Shown here one piece after another: positions 1 to 7,765 of a stretch of 53,924 nt of DNA. Position numbers and translations under genes: made by a program. The stretch comes from CAUZFZ01 sp963579025 (GTDB taxonomy: Bacteria; Planctomycetota; Planctomycetia; Planctomycetales; Planctomycetaceae), in NCBI GenBank assembly GCA_963579025.1, contig CAUZFZ010000053.1:1-53924 (forward strand), given 5' to 3'. Every line of letters begins with the position of its first letter. Positions within the stretch are counted from its first letter, which is position 1. The notes beneath the pieces are model-generated. The model saw only the letters and a list, made by a program, of their open reading frames with translations, did not search any database and was not told where the DNA came from.

Positions 1-399
1 TATCGCAATGCAACATCCATCCTGTTGACGTGTGACGGTGGCGGCAGTAACTCGGCCAATACTTACATTTTCAAGCATGATCTCGAGCGGATGAGCCAAT
101 CGATCGGCAAGGAAATCCGAGTGGCTCACTACCCTCCGTATTGCTCAAAGTCTAACCGCATCGAACGTCGTTTCTTTCCGCACGTGGGACGTGCTTGTGC
201 TGGAATGCTTTTTGACACCATCGAGTCGGTCGTAGCTCTGATGCGTCGGGCGAGCACTTCAAGTGGATTAAGAACGACCGTGAACGTCATGCGCCGCTAT
301 TACGAAAAAGGACGTAATGCTTCTGAAGAAATGAAACAGAACCTGAAAATCGTATACGATCATCTTTTTCCAAAATGGAACTATGTCGCCTTGCCATAG
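1..399 (+). CDS. ISAzo13-type transposase, C-terminal part (cut by window start)
   Basis: The reading frame is open from base 1, so the true start lies outside the window; about 132 residues are visible. The sequence has the C-terminal signature of ISAzo13-family (Rhodopirellula-type) DDE transposases: TCDGGGSNS, which carries a catalytic-core aspartate, then HYPPYCSKSNRIERR, which includes the final catalytic glutamate, and a terminal FPKWNY. It would cut and join the ends of its own insertion sequence. The element's right end must lie a short way downstream, but I could not define a terminal repeat. Whether the copy is intact cannot be told from this side. Family assignment is confident; activity is unknown. 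Confidence 0.85.
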   Translation, partial: YRNATSILLTCDGGGSNSANTYIFKHDLERMSQSIGKEIRVAHYPPYCSKSNRIERRFFPHVGRACAGMLFDTIESVVALMRRASTSSGLRTTVNVMRRYYEKGRNASEEMKQNLKIVYDHLFPKWNYVALP

Positions 400-450
400 T
401 GCGACAGTAATTTACCGCACGATGCATAGCCGGATTGGGAATGAGTTAAA

Positions 451-562
451 GAGACCGGGATTGCTCCGCGGCGCCGGGTGGGCACACCCGAACGCAAGGT
501 GGAGTCGCGCAGCGAACTACCTTGCGGAGGGTGTAGCATGAGAAAGACGCGAGCAATCTCTC
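451..562. repeat. Nested inverted repeat after the transposase
   Basis: Inner arms are 484-500 (acacccgaacgcaaggt) and 519-534 (accttgcggagggtgt), complementary apart from a short internal difference, around an 18-nt loop. Outer arms sharing gattgctc/gagcaatc lie at 451-470 and 547-562. The whole could fold as one long imperfect hairpin. It lies between the transposase stop and a small hypothetical gene. It could be a MITE-like element, part of the IS end, or a terminator; there is no T-run on either side. Confidence 0.55.
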
Positions 563-590
563 CTTTGTATTATCTGAATTCTCCATCAAG

Positions 591-815
591 ATGTTTCCAA
601 AGATGCCAGAACGCGGCGACGTGCCAGATGAGACAATCGAAGATCTGATTGCGACTTCTCTCAAAATGGCGGAAGAGAAGATCGAAGACTGGAAGCAGTC
701 ACAGCACGAGAGCCTACATCGATTGCTGATTGAGCAATGTATGGAGGAGCACGAAGATCGAGCCGCAGGGATCAGACTCTGGGCGTTTCAGAAGAGAACG
801 GGGCATCCGTTCTAG
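591..815 (+). CDS. Small hypothetical protein, 74 aa
   Basis: I do not recognise this protein. It is acidic and helix-prone, with EETIEDLIA-like and KMAEEKIEDWKQ stretches. Composition is protein-like, but no Shine-Dalgarno is evident before the ATG. It follows the inverted repeat and ends beside a minus-strand open frame. It may be a small accessory gene or a fragment. Alternative: spurious. Confidence 0.35.
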   Translation: MFPKMPERGDVPDETIEDLIATSLKMAEEKIEDWKQSQHESLHRLLIEQCMEEHEDRAAGIRLWAFQKRTGHPF

Positions 816-1093
816 TTATCCGAAGGCAGGAGCGCCGTGATTGCTGAGCCATCGTCGATGATCAGGAGCATTTCTGGCTTTGCAGGGTCATCAAGAACCT
901 GTGTGCAATCAATCCCGTCGTGCATCTCGGCCTGTTGCTGAAGCAGCTTCAGACAGTCGATGATTGTCTGCTGGGAGTACGCTTCAATGGCTGCGGCGGT
1001 CGCTACAAACGGCTTCTCAGCAGATGGCTGGAATGAGTGATTTGATTCCGGGGAGTCGAGAGGTGGCTCCTGCTGGAGAAGAATGGGTCGCAC
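812..1093 (-). CDS. Hypothetical protein, about 93 aa (GTG start)
   Basis: No family is recognised. The C-terminal two thirds look genuinely coding, with an amphipathic helix-like AAIEAYSQQTIIDCLKLL and an ending LLIIDDGSAITALLP. The N-terminus is poorly protein-like and starts at a GTG without a clear ribosome-binding site, so the gene may be a remnant whose 5' part is lost. It lies just downstream of the frameshifted gene at 1170-1392 on the same strand. The overlapping plus-strand frame (964-1209) looks less natural. Confidence 0.4.
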   Translation of the reverse strand: MRPILLQQEPPLDSPESNHSFQPSAEKPFVATAAAIEAYSQQTIIDCLKLLQQQAEMHDGIDCTQVLDDPAKPEMLLIIDDGSAITALLPSDN

Positions 1094-1169
1094 GGAAGAA
1101 GGGTAGCACGAGCCGAATCAAACACTCAAGAATTTGTGGGGCTGCATCGCTGACGTTACGAGATGCATT

Positions 1170-1392
1170 CTACGCGATGGGACCGGGATCGCTTCCGACG
1201 ATAGCCTGAATCCAGTCACGGATCGCATGACGGTCTTGAAGGCCGGCCTTACGGACCCGGTCGAATTCGCTTCATCATGATCCCCATCTCACTGGACAAC
1301 TGGCGGATGGTCTTGCGGTGCTTGCGCATCAGACGATTGACTTCGCTGCCTTCCAGTTGGCCGTAATTGAGTCGAAATTCGGGTGACTCCAT
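1170..1392 (-). pseudogene. Frameshifted small helix-turn-helix-like gene
   Basis: Reading the minus strand from ATG at 1390-1392 gives 47 residues (starting MESPEFRLNYGQLEG, then SEVNRLMRKHRKTIRQLSSE) ending at TAA 1249-1251. Shifting frame at about 1256 restores a natural continuation, VRKAGLQDRHAIRDWIQAI and then VGSDPGPIA, ending at TAG 1170-1172. One extra base near MKRIR explains the break. The first part resembles the N-terminal XRE-like helix-turn-helix of small planctomycete proteins as I remember them; those continue further, so the 3' end also seems lost. The protein would not be made intact. Function of the family is unknown to me. Confidence 0.65.
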
Positions 1393-1413
1393 AAGAAAAG
1401 AATAGCATCAGCA

Positions 1414-1483
1414 GGGGACGGTTCAGGGGACAGAATCGTTCACAAGGGACGGAAAAAGATTGAATTCATGGAATACCGTCCCC
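1414..1483. repeat. REP-like element with ggggacggt / accgtcccc ends
   Basis: Terminal arms are ggggacggt at 1414-1422 and accgtcccc at 1475-1483. Between them lie degenerate direct copies of the same core (ggggacagaatc, gggacggaaaaag). Such GGGACGG-rich inverted elements are often scattered in genomes beside REP-associated transposases, but no such transposase is present here. It lies between the frameshifted gene and tRNA-Lys. Confidence 0.5.
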
Positions 1484-1538
1484 GCCGTACCGCGCATAGA
1501 AAAAGCCGTAAACCCTTTCAGGATCACGACTTATCGAG

Positions 1539-1611
<73 letters not shown>

Positions 1612-1725
1612 AAAGTATTTCTCTGCAACGAGTTACGTTGACTGTTCAGTGAGTCGTCCGGCTCCGTGATACGCTACAGACGCGTTCGAAGCCCTGCGGC
1701 CCCGAACTGGAACGGATTGTAGGGA

Positions 1726-2034
1726 GTGGCTGAGACAGTTTCACCTGATCCACGACACAGTTCATTACAGGGATTTGCGACTGCTCGGAAACTTCGGCAC
1801 GCTGCCGACATGGGCATCGACGATCACGAGCTGAACGAATTCGACGTTCACGATCCGGAAGACTGTGACGTCTGTCTGGAAGGGGACCACTCGGTCAGCA
1901 ATGAGTGCCAGTACGACTCCCTTGCCGCCAGCTTCTGGTCCAGCGAGGACGAGATGAATGAAGCCATGGATCAGGCTCTGGCCTACTTCATCGCCGAGTT
2001 CAGCCGCATTGGTCGACAGGCACGCAGTCAGTAG
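1726..2034 (+). CDS. Hypothetical acidic protein, 102 aa
   Basis: No family is recognised. The protein is strongly acidic (HDPEDCDVCLEGDHS, SSEDEMNEAMDQALAYF) and contains three cysteines (CDVC and a later NEC) that could bind a metal, which is only a guess. A GTG start is used here, with agggag immediately upstream; an internal ATG at 1810 (MGIDDHEL) is the alternative and would keep the best-looking part. A good terminator hairpin follows the stop within 20 bases, which supports a real gene. Confidence 0.55.
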   Translation: MAETVSPDPRHSSLQGFATARKLRHAADMGIDDHELNEFDVHDPEDCDVCLEGDHSVSNECQYDSLAASFWSSEDEMNEAMDQALAYFIAEFSRIGRQARSQ

Positions 2035-2052
2035 CGTCCAGACATCATCGGC

Positions 2053-2092
2053 CCCCGGCAGTCCACTTCGCCTGCCGGGGATTGTTTCTGTT
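2053..2092 (+). terminator. Rho-independent terminator
   Basis: A perfect 9-bp G+C-rich stem (ccccggcag 2053-2061 with ctgccgggg 2072-2080), a 10-nt loop and then attgtttctgtt. It lies 18 bases after the stop of the 102-aa gene and before the convergent four-helix-bundle remnant. Confidence 0.75.
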
Positions 2093-2121
2093 CGCCTCAG
2101 ACGCGAAAACACAGCGACGCG

Positions 2122-2325
2122 TTACCTGCACGGGGCAATGAATCCGACGCGTGCAACGAAACCTGCGGAAAGTGCTCCCCTGTAGTTTGCACCGACTGAG
2201 GTGCCGCACCGCGTCAACTGCCTCGAAATCATGCCCTCGATTCGTCCGTCAGGAACACTCTGACACAGACGCAAGACGCGAATGGCAAACTTCCGAGTCC
2301 GATCAGTAAGCGGACCATCAGACAT
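2122..2325 (-). pseudogene. Truncated four-helix-bundle (23S rRNA IVP-type) protein
   Basis: The first about 50 residues match the four-helix-bundle family named after the 23S rRNA intervening-sequence protein: RKFAIRVLRLCQSVPDGRI, then the hallmark LTRCGTSVGANYR. Full members are roughly 115-125 residues. Here the segment after ANYR is compressed to GALSAGFVARVGF and the frame stops at 67 residues, so the last two helices are missing. Related proteins include the Avd accessory protein of diversity-generating retroelements; no reverse transcriptase is nearby. It lies just after the DUF1553 gene, with a GTGCGGA-type repeat in the gap. It is probably non-functional. Confidence 0.7.
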
Positions 2326-2345
2326 CGGCAGGCAACCCCCACAAT

Positions 2346-2375
2346 AAGACTCCGCACTCCCAATTCCGCACTCAC
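2346..2375. repeat. ACTCCGCACTC repeat abutting the DUF1553 stop codon
   Basis: actccgcactc and a second ccgcactca copy lie within 30 bases, touching the stop codon of the DUF1549/DUF1553 gene at 2376-2378 and ending just before the start of the four-helix-bundle remnant. The same unit in both orientations is found inside the coding sequence at 3515-3585. Confidence 0.6.
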
Positions 2376-5300
2376 TTAGTCGACATAAAGAAACTCATTA
2401 CAGCTCAGCAGCGACTGGCAAAGGTTCGTCAGCACTTGACGCGAGGCTGCACGTCCTTCCGGGAGTTTGACGGCACCGCTCTGCAGCAGATCAAGCTGGT
2501 CAGCAGCGAAGTTCATGGCCAGCTCCAGCTCTTCGTTCGACGGCGGGCGGCACAATGCGAGTTGCCATGCACGCACGACGTGTCCGGCGAACAACTCTGG
2601 CGTGTCAGACGGACCACGAAACTGCTGCTTCGACGAAAGACTTCGATCCGGCATTCCGGTGGCTTTCAGCACAATCGTGACTGGCCAGTTGAACGAGTCT
2701 GATGTGTGATTTGCTCGGCAGTCCGTGACGAAGTCGATCGTGTCACCCGCCTTGACTTCGAGACTTGCGAGCGACGTGTCTGTCGTTCCATTGAATGCCG
2801 TCCACTCAGCCGCCCTGCCTGATCGGCTCGAGACCACTCGACCCCGGACTCCGTCGCCATTCTTTGAACCATGCGACAATGAGCCACTGATAGAGACAGT
2901 CCCGTCAAGCAGTGCCGTCCAACGACGAATGACCGCGCGTTCTGCAATGTCCGGATGCCCGCCGTTCGCATGCAGCAGAACGTATCCGAGTTGCGGGTCC
3001 GGCAACTTCGGACCGGCCTGCCATTGCGATCCAGTCCAGTGAGTCAGTTGTGTGAACGACGCGGTCCGATTCAATTTCTCGTCGAAGGACCCGAATCCAT
3101 AGGACCAGGCCGACGACCGTGCTGCCGTCAACTTTGGAAGTTCCGCGAGTTGCTCAGCCGGCAATTTTGTTGATTCCGCCACGGCACGATCGGCGAGCTT
3201 CGCCGCCTGATCGAGAATGAATGCACCGTTGAGCAACATCAGCGACTGCGTCGCGACCGTTGAGTTTGACCGCGATTCGCAGTTGGTTTCCATGACCGGC
3301 GCATCGAAGGCCTGCATCATCGCGACAGGACGGCTGCGGCGCACCTGCACGTACAGGCTGCGGCGTTTCTGCCCGCCGTCGACCATGACCTGTCCCGTGT
3401 CGTCTTCTTTGATCGCGATCGGAGCCCCGTACAACGTTCGATCGAGTTGCCCCGACGCGGCCAGCATGCGATCCCGGATCGTCTCGGCTTCCAGGCGGAC
3501 GAGCGGCTTTCGTGTGAGTGCGGAGTGTGGAGCGCGGAGTGCGGAGTCTTCTTCTGCGGTGTCGTCACTCCGCACTTCGCCGCTTTGGCGCCAGACGGTC
3601 GATGACATGATCAGCCGGTGCAGCTTTTTCATGCTCCAGCCCTGTTGCACAAACTCGTCGGCCAGCCAGTCAAGCAACTCCGGGTGCGACGGTCGCGCAC
3701 CGAGTTTGCCAAAGTCCGATGGTGTTTCCACCAGACCGCGGCCGAAATGATGCATCCAGATCCGGTTCACGATGACTCGTGATACCAGCGGGTGTTCGCC
3801 GTTCGTCAGCCAGCGTGCGAAAGCCAGACGTCGGCCGGATGTCGGCAACATCGAGTCATTCGACGTGAACTGACGACTGGCATCTTCCGGTGCGGCGACC
3901 GTCAATGACGCTGGTGCGATTGTCTGCTTAGGTTGCTGATGATCGCCGCGATGGAAGAGCTTCGTTTCCGGCGTGTGATTCGGCGGTTCGACCAGCGCCC
4001 GCAGGAACTCTTCAACGGGCTTTTTCGCGCGGACTTCTTTCATACGCTGATCAAACTTCTTCAGTTCCTCGGCGGCTTTGGGCAGGTACTGGTAGAGATT
4101 GCCGGGGCTGATGTTGACGCTCGGGTTCTTCGCGAGCAGTTGCTTGTGTTCTTCAGTCCGTTTGTTCGCGGGTGTTTTGTAGGCCTCGCGCAGTTGCGTC
4201 CGGAGTGGTTCGTCGTACTTCACCAGCTCCTTGTCCAGAGCCTGCTGCATAAACTCCGACTGTTTCCTGCCGCGTTCTTCGCCAATGGTCTTTGCTTCCG
4301 TCTCAATTTCGGCCGCCTGCTTCCGATCAGCGGCGGTGTACAACGAGACTCGCCGAGCGTTGGGTACTTTCCATGCCTTCCAGTCGAGCGCCGGCTCAAA
4401 CACGGCTCGCAGCCCGTAGTAGTCCGTATGCGGAATCGGGTCGTAGCGATGGTCATGACACTGAGCACACTGAATGCTCAGACCCAGCAGGGACGTGCCA
4501 ATAATCTTCAGCGTGTCCGTCATGACCTGATTGCGGCCAGCGGCAGCGTTAGCACCGCTGCCGGTACCGTCGGCGGGCATACGCAGGAATCCCGTGGCGG
4601 TCAGCAGATCGATCTGCTTAGGCGTGAGATCACCGTCCCGCGGCCCTGCCAGTTCGTCACCAGCGAGTTGCTCGATCACGAAGCGATTGAATGGTCTGTC
4701 TTCGTTCAACGCGTGGATGACCCAGTCCCGGTACTTGTATGCCCACGGCCGCACGTCGTCCTTAACGGTGTAGCCTTCCGAGTCGGCGTACCCGGCGACA
4801 TCCAGCCAGTGCCGTCCCCAGCGTTCTCCATAATGCGGGGAATCGAGCAGTGCGGTCAGCAGCCGATCGAACCAGCCGTCGGCGTCATCCGCGAGCCATT
4901 TCTGCATCTCATCCGAAGTGGGCGGCAGACCCGTCAGGTCGAAGTACGCCCGCTTGATCAACGTTCGCCGATCGGCGTCGGGCGAGAAGGTCGTCCCGTC
5001 CGGCATCTGTCGGAGGATCAGTTCATCGATGGGTGTCCTGGCATTTGCGGACAGCTCGGACACAACAGGGCGCCGGATGGGCTGAAACGACCAGAAGCTG
5101 CGTTCTTCTGGAGTGACTCCGAGTCCAGGTCCGATCGACTCGGGCTCAGGCCGAGCAGTCTTTGCACCAGCCGCAATCCACCGTTCGATGACACGAATCT
5201 CTGCGGCCGACAGCGAGTCCTCGCCAGGCGGCATTTCGCCGTTCGTGACCCGACTCAGCAGGTAACTCTCTGATGGCTTGCCCGGGACGATCGCGGCCCC

Positions 5301-5522
5301 GCTTTCGCCACCTTTCTGCATGAGTCGCACCAGTCGCAAATCCAGTTTGCCCTTCAGCTCGTCCGCGGCACCGTGGCAGTCGAAGCAGTGTGCGCGAAAG
5401 ATTGGCCGGATGTGCGACTCGTAGGTCAGCTCCGTGGCGTCTTCAGCAACCGCTGCGGAGGCGAGCGAAACCAGGGACAGAATTGCCATCAGACTGATTG
5501 TCGTGAGACGAACACGGATCAT
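2376..5522 (-). CDS. Secreted planctomycete cytochrome C-like / DUF1549 / DUF1553 protein
   Basis: This 1048-aa exported protein belongs to the large planctomycete family with three parts. A cytochrome-like heme site (CFDCHG, residues 46-51) follows a signal peptide (MIRVRLTTISLMAILSLVSL). DUF1549 follows, with a second CxxCH-like CAQCHDHRYDPIPHTDYY. DUF1553 is C-terminal (RLAFARWLTNGEHPLVSRV, then NRIWMHHFGRGLVETPSDFG). I start at 5522 because the signal peptide begins there; the frame stays open 37 codons upstream. Members are usually paired with a DUF1501 gene and are linked by genome context to breakdown of complex polysaccharides; here the neighbour is a PQQ-like protein instead. A repeat is inserted in frame around 3515-3585 (see that entry). 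The biochemical role is unproven. Confidence 0.93.
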   Translation of the reverse strand: MIRVRLTTISLMAILSLVSLASAAVAEDATELTYESHIRPIFRAHCFDCHGAADELKGKLDLRLVRLMQKGGESGAAIVPGKPSESYLLSRVTNGEMPPGEDSLSAAEIRVIERWIAAGAKTARPEPESIGPGLGVTPEERSFWSFQPIRRPVVSELSANARTPIDELILRQMPDGTTFSPDADRRTLIKRAYFDLTGLPPTSDEMQKWLADDADGWFDRLLTALLDSPHYGERWGRHWLDVAGYADSEGYTVKDDVRPWAYKYRDWVIHALNEDRPFNRFVIEQLAGDELAGPRDGDLTPKQIDLLTATGFLRMPADGTGSGANAAAGRNQVMTDTLKIIGTSLLGLSIQCAQCHDHRYDPIPHTDYYGLRAVFEPALDWKAWKVPNARRVSLYTAADRKQAAEIETEAKTIGEERGRKQSEFMQQALDKELVKYDEPLRTQLREAYKTPANKRTEEHKQLLAKNPSVNISPGNLYQYLPKAAEELKKFDQRMKEVRAKKPVEEFLRALVEPPNHTPETKLFHRGDHQQPKQTIAPASLTVAAPEDASRQFTSNDSMLPTSGRRLAFARWLTNGEHPLVSRVIVNRIWMHHFGRGLVETPSDFGKLGARPSHPELLDWLADEFVQQGWSMKKLHRLIMSSTVWRQSGEVRSDDTAEEDSALRAPHSALTRKPLVRLEAETIRDRMLAASGQLDRTLYGAPIAIKEDDTGQVMVDGGQKRRSLYVQVRRSRPVAMMQAFDAPVMETNCESRSNSTVATQSLMLLNGAFILDQAAKLADRAVAESTKLPAEQLAELPKLTAARSSAWSYGFGSFDEKLNRTASFTQLTHWTGSQWQAGPKLPDPQLGYVLLHANGGHPDIAERAVIRRWTALLDGTVSISGSLSHGSKNGDGVRGRVVSSRSGRAAEWTAFNGTTDTSLASLEVKAGDTIDFVTDCRANHTSDSFNWPVTIVLKATGMPDRSLSSKQQFRGPSDTPELFAGHVVRAWQLALCRPPSNEELELAMNFAADQLDLLQSGAVKLPEGRAASRQVLTNLCQSLLSCNEFLYVD
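3515..3585. repeat. In-frame GTGCGGAGT inverted-repeat insertion inside the DUF1553 gene
   Basis: Several copies of gtgcggagt/gtgtggag lie at 3515-3547 and the inverse cactccgcactt at 3566-3577, forming a stem with an 18-nt loop. The protein reads EVRSDDTAEEDSALRAPHSA, a low-complexity stretch between a conserved WRQSG and TRKPLVRLEAETIRDRM, so the element adds about 20 residues without breaking the frame. It matches the unit at 2346-2375. Confidence 0.7.
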
Positions 5523-5733
5523 GGGCAAAACCGGAATGCGGGATCGGGCAGGTGTCGGAAATTCACCACGTGTGCGTGGTGCGAGAGGTCCTGGCAGAAG
5601 CTGCATTCTGCAGGACGGGCCGCAGAAATCCAATCGCGATCACCGGTTGCACAATTCGAGCGACACCTCGCGACTCGCCGCTGCTGTCCCCTGCGACTGT
5701 CGTTGCCGATCACGGACAGGTGGTCGTGTCTCT

Positions 5734-6954
5734 CTACGATCCGGCCGCAGGGTCTTCCTCGGGCGCGAATTCCGGCAGGATGGGCTGACGTTCGGGGTAG
5801 CGATGATAGATCGGGAATTCCTGGCCGTTTTCGCGAAGGCAAATCACCAGCCCTCGAGACGTTGCTAAATAGATACGGTCGGTCAGTTCGTTGCCGTAGC
5901 GGACGGTGAAGTCGCGCAGGGGCAACGCTCCAATGATAGCTCCGTCGATACGTGACATGACCACAAGGTTATTCAGCCGATCGGATCCAAAGACCAGACT
6001 GCGTGTCGCTCCGACGTATTCAGTGATCACCGGTTGCCACCACAGGCGTCGGCCAGACACGCGGTCCAGACAAAACATGCCGCCGCGGACGGGCATCACG
6101 TACACATTCTCTCCAACCACGCGTGGCTGCTGGCGGATTGGCCGTCCCGTGACAAACCGCCACCGAACAGTGCCCGACTGGCGATCAATCGCGAACAGAC
6201 TGAAATCCTCCGACGCGAAGAACACCACTCGCCCGGAGATACCCAGGGGAGCCGACACCTCTTCATCCGTCTCGAACTGAAACTGCAGTTCCCGGCTCAG
6301 TGCGGTCAACGAATACAGCGACTTATCGCGACTGGCGAAGTTGATCGTGAAACCGTCCGACACGATTGGCGTTGTGATTTCTTTAGCCGACTTATACCGC
6401 CAGTGTAAGGCGACGTTACTGAACTGCGGCAGCTGGTTTTTCTCATGCAGTTCGCGGATTTTCTTAACGTCGTACGCGTACACACTGCCGTCCAGCGTCC
6501 CGAAATAAACGTAATTTCGATCGATGGTCGGGCTGGTCGAGGGCTGATTGCGGAGTAGCAGCTCCCACAGCAATTCACCTGTAATGGGATCGACGGCGTA
6601 CATTGTAATACCCGCGATGATCAGCACGATTTCGTCGTTCGATGTCACGGGATAACTCGGTTCGTCCTGCCGACCGAGTTGCAGAGCCCAGCGTTTCTGC
6701 CCTGTCTCGTTGTCAATTGCGGTGACAACACCACCAGATGACTGCATGTACAGATTCGTGTCGTCAAGCACTATGTGTCGGACATGGTCACGATAAATGT
6801 CAACGGTCGCGTGACTCCAGAATGCCCGTTCGAGTCCGAATCGTGACAGCGTGCGCGATCCAGGCACCATGCGGACCGACCCGGTTTGTGCGCGGGCTTC
6901 TGTCGGGCCACTGGTCAGCGCGAGCACCGCGATAAGAGCCACAATGCGGAACAT
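5734..6954 (-). CDS. Secreted PQQ-like beta-propeller protein
   Basis: A 406-aa protein with a signal peptide (MFRIVALIAVLALTSGPTEA, cleavage after ARA). Repeated outer-strand motifs of the PQQ-binding-like propeller follow: AIDNETGQKRWALQL, AVDPITGELLWELLL, AIDRQSGTVRWRF, CLDRVSGRRLWWQPV. The blades would form a BamB-like beta-propeller outside the cytoplasmic membrane. Catalytic residues of true quinoprotein dehydrogenases are not evident, so a scaffold or sensing role is more likely than an enzyme. The SD AGGAG lies 7 bases before the ATG. The next minus-strand gene upstream ends 23 bases before this start, suggesting co-transcription. Confidence 0.85.
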   Translation of the reverse strand: MFRIVALIAVLALTSGPTEARAQTGSVRMVPGSRTLSRFGLERAFWSHATVDIYRDHVRHIVLDDTNLYMQSSGGVVTAIDNETGQKRWALQLGRQDEPSYPVTSNDEIVLIIAGITMYAVDPITGELLWELLLRNQPSTSPTIDRNYVYFGTLDGSVYAYDVKKIRELHEKNQLPQFSNVALHWRYKSAKEITTPIVSDGFTINFASRDKSLYSLTALSRELQFQFETDEEVSAPLGISGRVVFFASEDFSLFAIDRQSGTVRWRFVTGRPIRQQPRVVGENVYVMPVRGGMFCLDRVSGRRLWWQPVITEYVGATRSLVFGSDRLNNLVVMSRIDGAIIGALPLRDFTVRYGNELTDRIYLATSRGLVICLRENGQEFPIYHRYPERQPILPEFAPEEDPAAGS

Positions 6955-6977
6955 GACAGACTCCTGTGAGATCCGGG

Positions 6978-7469
6978 TCAGGGTCTCTGATTGTTTGGTA
7001 ATGGCCGGCCGGCAATGTCACTGACAGGAGGTCCGGAGGGCACGGTTTCGTAGCCGGCGACGGCGTATTTCGGTCGATATTGAGCAAATTGTGTTGGATC
7101 GTGGTTCATCAGCCATCCATTGCGAAACTGCAGCGTGACCGAGTCTTCTCCTGCTGGCCACTCAAGAAATGTGTCCGTTTCGTAAACGCCGTCGGGATAA
7201 TACTCGGGATAGCGGATCGCCAGTTGCTTCAGATTCGCCCGCACTGCTTCAACGCCATCGGTTACCGGAACACCCGCCCCAAGCAGTTTCTCGACTTCCT
7301 GTGCCGCACTGCCTGATTCGACCTCTGTATGTAACACAGAGTAAAGCGTCTGTGGGTCACGAAATCGGCGATAGTGGTCTGCATCCACGGATGCTGACGG
7401 CCACAGCGCTACAGTCGCCAGACTCACCAGTACGAGCAGAATGACAGCGGGCAACGCAATTTGCTTCAT
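6978..7469 (-). CDS. Membrane-anchored hypothetical protein, 163 aa
   Basis: No family is recognised. The protein starts at 7469 with an N-terminal hydrophobic segment (MKQIALPAVILLVLVSLATV) that is either a signal peptide or a single anchor. A soluble domain of about 135 residues follows, rich in Tyr and Pro (YPEYYPDGVYETDTFLEWP). The frame is open 16 codons further upstream, but the hydrophobic start fits better. It is 23 bases from the beta-propeller gene, so the two probably form an exported pair. Confidence 0.65.
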   Translation of the reverse strand: MKQIALPAVILLVLVSLATVALWPSASVDADHYRRFRDPQTLYSVLHTEVESGSAAQEVEKLLGAGVPVTDGVEAVRANLKQLAIRYPEYYPDGVYETDTFLEWPAGEDSVTLQFRNGWLMNHDPTQFAQYRPKYAVAGYETVPSGPPVSDIAGRPLPNNQRP

Positions 7470-7765
7470 CGATTCGTCCGGTGGGCGACGTGGAGGTTCC
7501 GCGTGGAATGCAAACAATTGATTCTACGGAGCGGGCTTCACTCCCCACCAGATGCGGAGTGTCTGGATTCGAACCTGCGAGCGACAGTGCCGCTGCCACC
7601 TGCAGAATCGTCAGAACGTGACCGAACTAACTGACCTGGGAGTCGGTATTTCAATTGTCATTTTTGACCGACTACGATCCGCGTTCAGGCGGGCGCGGCT
7701 ACAGGTAGAACGTCATTTGCCGCCCGCAGATACACTTTGACCTGTGATGGTTCCGGGAGAACGGC

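Noticed and set aside
964..1209. 81-aa plus-strand frame in the left accessory patch
   Set aside because: Overlaps a more natural minus-strand frame and the 3' end of the frameshifted gene; composition is not protein-like.
2122..2325. Possible diversity-generating retroelement because of the Avd-like remnant
   Set aside because: No reverse transcriptase, template repeat or variable repeat is seen in the window.
3933..5273. 446-aa open frame on the plus strand opposite the DUF1549/DUF1553 gene
   Set aside because: It is antisense to a clearly coding gene with recognised domains; long open frames opposite CTG-rich genes are common, and the protein has no natural pattern.
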